The translations under genes were made by a program, and so were the position numbers. 8,632 bases of DNA, from positions 1-8,632 of the forward strand of contig JANQOD010000028.1 in assembly GCA_028289745.1 (NCBI GenBank), in the 5' to 3' direction. Of this stretch, positions 1-4,879 are shown in pieces. Position 1 is the stretch's first letter. Every line of letters starts with the position of its first letter. The stretch comes from Allomuricauda sp. Its GTDB lineage: Bacteria; Bacteroidota; Bacteroidia; Flavobacteriales; Flavobacteriaceae. Below the pieces are notes generated by a model. The model was not told the origin of the DNA. It did no database searches and saw only the letters and a list, made by a program, of their open reading frames with translations.

Positions 1-222
1 GAATCGTACGATTGGTTTATTTGGGCCATCTTGGCGTGGGCCTTTTTGTTTTTGATCCATGCATTCAATGTGTTCGTGACCCAAAAATTTATGGGAAAAG
101 AATGGGAGCGCCTACAACGAGAAAAACTGGTCGCTAAGCAAAAACAGCGTATTTCAGAACTTCAAAAAGAAATCGAGACCGATTTTCCCATGTCGGGCAT
201 CAATAAAAAAAAAGAGCAGTGA
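1..222 (+). CDS. 2TM domain-containing membrane protein, C-terminal part (5' end outside window)
   Basis: The frame is open from the first base of the window to a TGA at 220-222, so only the last 73 residues are present and the true start lies upstream. The visible part opens with one hydrophobic, Trp/Phe-rich helix (about residues 5-25, including WFIWAILAW and HAFNVF). A basic and acidic cytoplasmic-type tail follows, with GKEWERLQREKL and later a KQKQRISELQKEIE stretch. A second transmembrane helix ending in HAFNVF and then a short W-E-R tail is the signature of the 2TM family of small Bacteroidota membrane proteins; the first helix must be upstream. The family has no firmly known function. 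It ends 20 bp before the dfr start codon on the same strand, so co-transcription is likely. The family call is from recognition of the motif, not a search. Confidence 0.75.
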   Translation, partial: ESYDWFIWAILAWAFLFLIHAFNVFVTQKFMGKEWERLQREKLVAKQKQRISELQKEIETDFPMSGINKKKEQ

Positions 223-246
223 GGTCATTGGGCGAAGTCGAAATGA
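223..246. repeat. Dispersed palindromic (REP-like) element spanning the dfr start codon
   Basis: The 20-bp core CATTGGGCGAAGTCGAAATG (226-245) differs by one base from CATTGAGCGAAGTCGAAATG, a short palindrome I recognise as scattered in many copies through Flavobacteriaceae genomes. The outer arms CATT (226-229) and AATG (242-245) are complementary, and inner bases 231-233 and 237-239 can pair around a GAA loop. It begins right after the TGA of the 2TM gene and its last three core bases are the ATG of dfr. No second copy is present in this window. That it is a member of the repeat family is from memory; genome copy number needs a search. Confidence 0.55.
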
Positions 247-737
247 GCAAACTCATCATTATTGCTGCCGCAGGCGAAAACAACGCTTTGGGCATCAACA
301 ACGATCTGCCCTGGCACTTGCCCGATGATTTCAAGCGGTTCAAACAACTGACCTCTGGCCATAAGATCATTATGGGTCGAAAAACATTGGAAAGTTTCCC
401 CAGACCACTGCCGAACCGAGAACATATCGTAGTCACCAGCCAGAAAAATTACCGTCCAAAATTCGAATGCAGGGTGGTGCATTCATTAGAGGGGGCCATT
501 GCCCTGACAAAAGAAGATGAACGATCCTTTATCATTGGCGGTGGCGAAATCTACAGACAATCGATGGCTTTTGCCACCCATATCGAGCTTACCCGTATCC
601 ACGCCGATTTTGAGGCAGATACTTTTTTTCCTAAAGTCGATTTAAATGTTTGGCAGTTGATTAAGGAAGAGCATCATCCGAAAGATAAAAGGCACCAATA
701 CGATTTTACGTACCTCACCTATGTCAAAAAATCATGA
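243..737 (+). CDS. folA: Dihydrofolate reductase
   Basis: This 164-residue protein is the usual length of chromosomal type I DHFR. The enzyme reduces 7,8-dihydrofolate to tetrahydrofolate with NADPH in the cytoplasm, recycling folate after thymidylate synthesis. Seen in the sequence: the N-terminal strand LIIIAAAGENNALG, the substrate loop LPWHLPDDFKRFK, in which Asp29 aligns with the catalytic Asp27 of the E. coli enzyme, the nucleotide-binding IIMGRKT (48-54), RPLPNR, and the second NADPH motif FIIGGGEIYRQ. A longer frame reaches GTG at 219, but ATG 243 matches the family's N-terminus and avoids overlapping the preceding gene, so I chose it. There is no Shine-Dalgarno-like sequence, as is normal for Bacteroidota; the leader is a palindromic repeat instead. 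It probably shares a transcript with the 2TM gene. The symbol could equally be written dfrA. Confidence 0.96.
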   Translation: MSKLIIIAAAGENNALGINNDLPWHLPDDFKRFKQLTSGHKIIMGRKTLESFPRPLPNREHIVVTSQKNYRPKFECRVVHSLEGAIALTKEDERSFIIGGGEIYRQSMAFATHIELTRIHADFEADTFFPKVDLNVWQLIKEEHHPKDKRHQYDFTYLTYVKKS

Positions 738-845
738 TCATCCTTTAATGATTGCCCCATAAAAGGTGTATTTCTAGAATAACCAGAAAAAGCTTCTTTG
801 CAAGAGAAATAGTGTATTGGCCATATTCTCAAGTAAAATGGCCCA

Positions 846-879
846 TTGGTCAAATCCAAAGTGGATTAGGATATTTTTT
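846..879 (+). promoter_or_regulatory. Possible Bacteroidota-type promoter of the dehydrogenase gene
   Basis: TATTTTTT (872-879) matches seven of the eight positions, counting the two free ones, of the Bacteroidota -7 element TAnnTTTG. A TTG at 846-848 lies 23 nt upstream, at the long end of the accepted spacing for the -33 element. This would start transcription near 884-887 and give a leader of about 40 nt before ATG 925. The last G of the -7 box is missing and the tract is simply T-rich, so this is a weak call. Confidence 0.25.
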
Positions 880-889
880 AATATCTTAG
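866..889 (+). promoter_or_regulatory. Inverted repeat / hairpin upstream of the dehydrogenase gene
   Basis: Perfect 6-bp arms GATATT (870-875) and AATATC (880-885) surround a TTTT loop. The stem extends outward to 866-889 by four more pairs, two of them G-U wobbles if it forms in RNA. It lies 35 nt before the start codon and overlaps the possible -7 element. It could be a DNA operator for a dimeric regulator or a structured leader. The AT-rich stem is weak and there is no trailing T-tract, so it is unlikely to be a terminator. Confidence 0.35.
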
Positions 890-924
890 ATACAGCAAAA
901 CACCTTGAAATTCAGATAGATACC

Positions 925-2505
925 ATGAAAAGGGGGTTAATCGTCATGGTGGCTTTTACACTTTGTGGGTGGTCTTGTGTACAAAAGCGGAATACCAGCA
1001 TTACCGAAGCTGATATTAAGAAGTACCTAGACACTACCATAAAAGTCTATGAACCCTATGCAGTACTTAAATTGCCAATACAAAAAGGAACGAAAGTCTG
1101 GAATCCTGGTGTATTGGAGCCTGGACCGGGCGGAAGGATTTTTGTAGCCAATATGACCGGCGAAATCTATAGTCTTTTGGATACTGATGGAGATGGGATT
1201 GAAGATATGGCCATGGAGTTCTGCGATGTCAAGAAGGACGGATTTCGCACGCCAACGGGCTTGGTGTTCAAGGATTGGGACCTCTATGTAGGACTGCCTC
1301 AACAAATACGTGTCTATCGAGACCTAGATCGTGACTTTGTGGCCGATACCAGCTTTGTATATTTTGACCAGATTCCTTTTAGTGATCATCCATACGAGTA
1401 TACTTCCGGCTTGCGATTTGATCCGCAGGGTTGGATGTATATTTCCCTCACGACTGATTCATGGAATGCAGGCGCTAGCCCTGACCCAAATAAATACAGG
1501 GGTGCAATTCTGAAGATATCGCCTGATGGAAAAAAAGTCAGCACCGTTGCGACCGGAATTCGTTCTGTACACGGTATGTCATTTGATGGTAACGGGCAGC
1601 TTTTTTTTGCCGACAATCAAGGTGGACAAAACCCTGTGGAAGAACTACATCTACTGCAAGAAGGATATTTTTATGGCCACAATACCACCAAATACGGTGA
1701 CGTGGAAGCAATACCCCCGATTACGGTCTTTCGTTCGGAAGTCGCACCCGCAGAAATGGAATTCCAGTTAGTGAACGGACAGGAATACTTGTACGCATCA
1801 CTATATGGGCCCGGTGAATATTGGGAAAGGGGTGCTGTTGTCAGAATTCATATCACAGCCGAAAAAGACAGCCTGTATGCCACTGAAGAGTTACTTGCTG
1901 ATTTACCCAAAGCCACCGGTCTGGCATTTGCGAACAATGGCGACCTGTATGTCTCCAGAATGGGCCGGACAGACTATTGGTACTTCGCCACAGAGGCGCC
2001 CGATGGGGCAATTTATCGGTTGATCAAGGCCCCTTGGGTTGAACCCGAAAGCAGACCATCTGAGATAGATCTTACGCCGTCACCAGAAGGTAGCAATATA
2101 CAAAAGGGTAAATTCTTGTTCGCCAGTTTGGCTTGCGCCTCCTGTCACGGTATAGACGGGAAAACAGAATTGCTTGGCCCCAATCTTCGCAATATTGGTG
2201 AGGTGTACAACCGGAAAGAATTGCTTGACGAGATTATAAACCCCTCTAAACGTATGAAGCCCGGTACTTTCCCCACACGGATTTCCACAGTGGACGACGA
2301 AGTATTTCTCGGACGTGTTGTTACCCAAGACGAAGAGGCCGTTCATTTGATGCTTATTGGCAATACGGTCAAAAAAATACCTATTGAAGATATCGCATCA
2401 AGCACACCGGTAACCGAGTCCATGATGTACGAAGGTTTGCTGAACGGATTGAACGATGCAGAAATAAACGCCCTACTTGATTACCTAATCTCTCTCAGAC
2501 AATAA
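925..2505 (+). CDS. Predicted lipoprotein: sorbosone/PVC-type dehydrogenase propeller fused to cytochrome c-like haem domain
   Basis: This 526-residue protein starts MKRGLIVMVAFTLCGWSC, a short lipoprotein-type signal with Cys18 as the likely lipidated residue; the -3 to -1 residues GWS are not an ideal lipobox. Residues about 55-370 resemble the beta-propeller of L-sorbosone/glucose dehydrogenase-like and 'membrane-bound dehydrogenase, PVC-type' proteins: an acidic calcium-type loop DTDGDGIED (86-94), RTPTGLVF (108-115), and SVHGMSFDGNGQLFFADNQG (214-233). Residues about 390-526 form a compact haem domain with CASCH (404-408) and a candidate axial Met444 in RMKPG, like the Pirellula/Verrucomicrobium-type haem-binding domain. 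The likely role is sugar or alcohol oxidation outside the cytoplasm, with electrons passed to the fused haem; substrate and cofactor (PQQ is possible) cannot be read from the sequence. ATG 925 is chosen because it yields the signal peptide. It has no related neighbours and converges on murI with a 17-bp gap. Confidence 0.8.
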   Translation: MKRGLIVMVAFTLCGWSCVQKRNTSITEADIKKYLDTTIKVYEPYAVLKLPIQKGTKVWNPGVLEPGPGGRIFVANMTGEIYSLLDTDGDGIEDMAMEFCDVKKDGFRTPTGLVFKDWDLYVGLPQQIRVYRDLDRDFVADTSFVYFDQIPFSDHPYEYTSGLRFDPQGWMYISLTTDSWNAGASPDPNKYRGAILKISPDGKKVSTVATGIRSVHGMSFDGNGQLFFADNQGGQNPVEELHLLQEGYFYGHNTTKYGDVEAIPPITVFRSEVAPAEMEFQLVNGQEYLYASLYGPGEYWERGAVVRIHITAEKDSLYATEELLADLPKATGLAFANNGDLYVSRMGRTDYWYFATEAPDGAIYRLIKAPWVEPESRPSEIDLTPSPEGSNIQKGKFLFASLACASCHGIDGKTELLGPNLRNIGEVYNRKELLDEIINPSKRMKPGTFPTRISTVDDEVFLGRVVTQDEEAVHLMLIGNTVKKIPIEDIASSTPVTESMMYEGLLNGLNDAEINALLDYLISLRQ

Positions 2506-2522
2506 AAAATGACCGTGTATCC

Positions 2523-3305
2523 TTAAAAATCCAAATAGGAAATCTCTGTTTCCCCACCGTCGATAAATTGATTTAAAATATGTAAATCTCTGTTCGTAAA
2601 AAACAAGTGCCTGATGCTTTGCTTGGCATTCGTATTTAACAGGATCTTTTTAGATAAGACCTTTTTGGTCTGTCGGGCAACGGCCTCACCAGAATCGATG
2701 ATCTTAATATGTGGAGGCAATATTTTTTTCAAGGAGGGAATCAGGTAAGGATAGTGTGTACAACCCAAGACCAAACAATCGATTCCTTCCTTTACCATCG
2801 GATCTATATAGCTTTCAAGAAGCTCTTTGGTCTCTTCAGAGGCGAGTTTGCCCGCTTCGATCAACTCGACCAGTCCCTTTCCTTCTTTTTCCAATACCGT
2901 TATACCCGAGGCGTGCAGCTTTGCCGTATTGTTGAAAAGATTGCTGGCCAAGGTACCTTTGGTGGCCAATACCCCCACTTTTTTCGTCTTGGTCTGCAGG
3001 GCAGCCGGTTTAATGGCCGGTTCTATACCGATAAATGGCACTGAATAGTGCTCCCGTAGATGCTCAATGGCATTGGTCGTCGCAGTGTTACAGGCCACCA
3101 CTATAAGTTTACAATCTTTTTTGAGCAAAAGTTCTACATTGCTGATACTGCGCTCAAGAATCTTCTCTTTTCTTTTTTCACCATAGGGCGCATTTTTGCT
3201 GTCGGCCAAGTAAATGGTGTGCTCATTGGGCAGCAACTGCGTGATTTCCTTCCAAATGGAGGTACCGCCAACCCCAGAATCAAAAATACCAATTGGTGAA
3301 TCCAT
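2523..3305 (-). CDS. murI: Glutamate racemase
   Basis: This 260-residue protein is a normal-length MurI, which interconverts L- and D-glutamate without a cofactor to supply D-Glu for the peptidoglycan stem peptide in the cytoplasm. Seen: the N-terminal IGIFDSGVGGTSIWKE, with the Asp/Ser that help bind and deprotonate substrate, YLADSKNAPYG, the first catalytic cysteine in VVACNTATTNAI (Cys72), and the second in VLGCTHYPYLIP (Cys182) with His184. Nothing is missing. The ATG at 3305-3303 gives the family N-terminus directly. It is the last gene of the envelope operon, 68 bp after the short ompH, but an intrinsic terminator lies in that gap and its T-tract ends only 8 nt before the start codon. 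Expression therefore needs read-through or an internal promoter. Confidence 0.96.
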   Translation of the reverse strand: MDSPIGIFDSGVGGTSIWKEITQLLPNEHTIYLADSKNAPYGEKRKEKILERSISNVELLLKKDCKLIVVACNTATTNAIEHLREHYSVPFIGIEPAIKPAALQTKTKKVGVLATKGTLASNLFNNTAKLHASGITVLEKEGKGLVELIEAGKLASEETKELLESYIDPMVKEGIDCLVLGCTHYPYLIPSLKKILPPHIKIIDSGEAVARQTKKVLSKKILLNTNAKQSIRHLFFTNRDLHILNQFIDGGETEISYLDF

Positions 3306-3313
3306 ATTTCAAC

Positions 3314-3350
3314 AAAAAAACCGCTCTCCTAAAAGGTAAAGAGAACGGTT
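3314..3350 (-). terminator. Intrinsic terminator between the short ompH and murI
   Basis: Read on the minus strand, AACCGTTCTC (3350-3341) pairs with GAGAGCGGTT (3328-3319) to make a 10-bp stem with one G-U pair and a 12-nt loop, followed at once by seven T residues (3320-3314, sharing one base pair with the stem end). This is a textbook Rho-independent terminator for the transcript carrying both ompH genes. It begins 23 nt after the ompH stop codon and ends 8 nt before the murI ATG. Confidence 0.8.
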
Positions 3351-3373
3351 CCAATATCCTTATCAAAATGATT

Positions 3374-3883
3374 TTAGAAGCCCAATTCTTGCTTGACCTC
3401 GGGCAATAAGTCTTTTCCTTTTGCTACAATAAGGCCCAACCCTGGGCTGGCATCGATAACATAATCATGGCCTTGGGCCGCCGCCACTTTTTCAATGGCC
3501 TTCATTGCTTTTTCAGATATGGGGGCAAAAAGTTCTTGCTGCTTTTTTTGCATTTCTTGCAATGCCGCCTGACGCGCTTCTTGAATGTTTCTTTCATGAC
3601 CTTGAAGTTCAAGGGCCCGTTTTTCATTTTCTTCCCGCGTTTTTGAGGCAGACTCATTTTGATATAATGTAGCCTTATTCTGAAATTCTTTGAAAGATTC
3701 CTCAATATCAGCCGTGTAGGTTTCCTCTAACTTCTTCAGTTCAGCTTGGGCCGCTTTCATTTCTGGCATTTCAGACAACAACTGCTGCACATTGATATGG
3801 GCGACTTTACTTTGTGCATTTACAAAACCCGTAGCTGCTACAAACAATACCAGTGCTACGGCGATCTTCTTTACATTTTTCAT
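3374..3883 (-). CDS. OmpH/Skp-family periplasmic chaperone, short paralogue
   Basis: This 169-residue protein is close to E. coli Skp in length. It starts with a Sec signal peptide (MKNVKKIAVALVLFVAATGF, likely cut at VNA|Q, residue 23/24). The short strand KVAHINVQQLLSEMPEMKAA opens the OmpH fold. Residues about 40-120 form a Glu/Lys/Gln-rich coiled-coil hairpin, and the chain returns to the body with SEKAMKAIEKVAAAQGHDYVIDAS and a final GLIVAKGKDLLPEVKQELGF. Skp-like proteins are trimers that hold unfolded outer-membrane proteins in the periplasm before delivery to BamA. That role here is inferred from the family and from bamA two genes upstream. It follows the longer ompH by 52 bp and is followed by a strong terminator. 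The family assignment is firm; exact client proteins are unknown. Confidence 0.92.
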   Translation of the reverse strand: MKNVKKIAVALVLFVAATGFVNAQSKVAHINVQQLLSEMPEMKAAQAELKKLEETYTADIEESFKEFQNKATLYQNESASKTREENEKRALELQGHERNIQEARQAALQEMQKKQQELFAPISEKAMKAIEKVAAAQGHDYVIDASPGLGLIVAKGKDLLPEVKQELGF

Positions 3884-3935
3884 GATTCTAAGTTACTATT
3901 AATTGAGTATTTTATTTTTAATTCAGTTTTTGCTT

Positions 3936-4775
3936 TTATTTTTGATTCGTAGAATCTTTCTGTTGTTCTTGAGCCTTTTTGCGTTCTTCCAGTTTTGCCT
4001 TACGTCTGGCTTCTCGTTCTTCCAATAATTTCTGTCTTCTTTCTTCGTATGCTTTTTTCCGTTCTTCCCTCAATCGCAATGCCTCTGCCCTTCTATCTTC
4101 TGCTGCCTTTTTCTTGGCATCTTTTGCTGCATCGGACTTTTCTTGGCGCTCTTTTAAGGCTTCACTGATCTCTTTGTCAGCTTCGGCCTCTTGCTCTTGA
4201 AATTCTTTCAATCGGTTGTTGAGCTTTTCTTTTTTGTTTGATTTGCTGACCTTTCGTGTCCTTGAAATTTCCCTCAAGACCAAATCGCTGATATCGTGTC
4301 TTTTTTCGGAGTACAACATTACGACATCTGCTGATTTATCGAAAATAAAATCATATCTTTTGTTGCCCCCTATTTTCTGTACCTCATTGAACACTTGATC
4401 TTGTATGGGCTGTATCAGCAATTGCTTTTGCAGCACCAGATCACCTTGAGGGCCAAACCTATCCTGTTGATAATCCAACATTTCTTTTTCAAGAATCTGG
4501 ATTTCCTCTTCACGTTCGGCAATCAATTCGTCAGTGAGCAATACCTTTTCGGCCATCAAATCTTTTTTCATCTGCTCGACAGTGCTCTGCTTTAGTTCAA
4601 TCTCTTGTTTCCACTTAGCGGCTTTTGCATTCAATTGTTCGCTGGCTTCGCGATATTCTTCGACATTCTCAAGAATATACTCCATATCAACGTAACCAAT
4701 GCGGACGCCTCTTTGTGAAAACCCAAAATAGGATACCAAAACACAAACCACAAAAAAAAGAACTTTTCTATTCAT
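3936..4775 (-). CDS. OmpH/Skp-family protein with long charged C-terminal tail
   Basis: This 279-residue protein begins at ATG 4775-4773; a TTG extension to 4814 would put 13 mostly polar residues before the signal peptide and is rejected. The signal peptide MNRKVLFFVVCVLVSYFGFS is probably cut before Gln21. Residues about 24-173 are the OmpH/Skp domain: GVRIGYVDMEYILENVEEY, a coiled-coil arm (about 45-125), then QVFNEVQKIGGNKRYDFIFDKSADVVMLY and DISDLVLREI. Residues 174-279 are an added tail made almost wholly of Lys, Arg, Glu, Gln and Ala, with repeated EERKK, EERRQ and EEREARR units, predicted to be one long charged helix or coiled coil. Skp (about 160 residues) lacks this. It lies 104 bp after bamA, with a likely promoter of its own. 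The probable role is outer-membrane protein chaperoning beside BamA; what the tail adds is unknown. Confidence 0.9.
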   Translation of the reverse strand: MNRKVLFFVVCVLVSYFGFSQRGVRIGYVDMEYILENVEEYREASEQLNAKAAKWKQEIELKQSTVEQMKKDLMAEKVLLTDELIAEREEEIQILEKEMLDYQQDRFGPQGDLVLQKQLLIQPIQDQVFNEVQKIGGNKRYDFIFDKSADVVMLYSEKRHDISDLVLREISRTRKVSKSNKKEKLNNRLKEFQEQEAEADKEISEALKERQEKSDAAKDAKKKAAEDRRAEALRLREERKKAYEERRQKLLEEREARRKAKLEERKKAQEQQKDSTNQK

Positions 4776-4811
4776 TTTGAATTTCCGTTTTGTACATAGA
4801 AAATATCGTGC

Positions 4812-4819
4812 CAAAATTA
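4812..4819 (-). promoter_or_regulatory. Likely -7 promoter element for the ompH pair
   Basis: On the minus strand TAATTTTG fits the Bacteroidota -7 consensus TAnnTTTG exactly and lies in the 104-bp gap between bamA and the first ompH. Transcription would start near 4803-4806, leaving a leader of roughly 30 nt. The nearest upstream TTTG (4852-4849) is 29 nt away, too far for a standard -33 element. No terminator was found after bamA in this gap, so this promoter would add to operon read-through. The rest of the gap holds a weak ATGAAA/TTTCAT inverted repeat (4852-4857 and 4869-4874) around AATGGCCCATT. Confidence 0.4.
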
Positions 4820-4879
4820 AGAATTGATTTAAAATGAGATGTTTAGCTCAAATGAAATGGCCCATTATTTTCATATTGG

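Larger units (their letters stand above)
738..924. other. 187-bp non-coding gap with several small inverted repeats
   Basis: No convincing coding frame lies here; the in-frame extension of the next gene back to TTG 817 lacks a plausible start or signal peptide. A weak AATCAT/ATGATT inverted repeat (730-735 and 748-753) overlaps the dfr stop codon but has no T-tract, so it is not a clear terminator. Further on are GGCCAT/ATGGCC arms (819-824 and 838-843), the near-palindrome AATGGCCCATT (837-847), and the stronger hairpin at 866-889. The gap presumably holds the 3' end of the dfr transcript and the promoter of the dehydrogenase gene. Confidence 0.6.

Noticed and set aside
730..753. AATCAT/ATGATT inverted repeat as a terminator for dfr
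   Set aside because: The stem is only 6 AT-rich pairs with a 12-nt loop and no T-tract follows.
817..924. In-frame N-terminal extension of the dehydrogenase gene from TTG 817
   Set aside because: The added 36 residues are not signal-like, bury the lipoprotein signal that begins at ATG 925, and cover the inverted repeats of the leader.
2709..3299. Several open frames on the + strand across murI
   Set aside because: They are antisense shadows of a well-supported gene, lack recognisable motifs and overlap each other in different frames.
3979..4200. Ser/Ala/Phe-rich open frame on the + strand opposite the long ompH
   Set aside because: Its composition is simply the complement of the Lys/Glu/Arg-rich tail codons, which lack stop codons on the other strand.
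3979..4200. Repeated CGTTCTTCC-like units resembling a short tandem array
   Set aside because: They are irregularly spaced and explained by EERK-type codon runs in the coiled-coil tail; not CRISPR or a true tandem repeat.
4776..4814. TTG-initiated extension of the long ompH
   Set aside because: It would place MARYFLCTKRKFK before a good signal peptide and covers the likely -7 promoter element; ATG 4775 is the natural start.
4852..4874. ATGAAA/TTTCAT inverted repeat after bamA as a terminator
   Set aside because: No T-tract follows on the minus strand and the stem is short and AT-rich.
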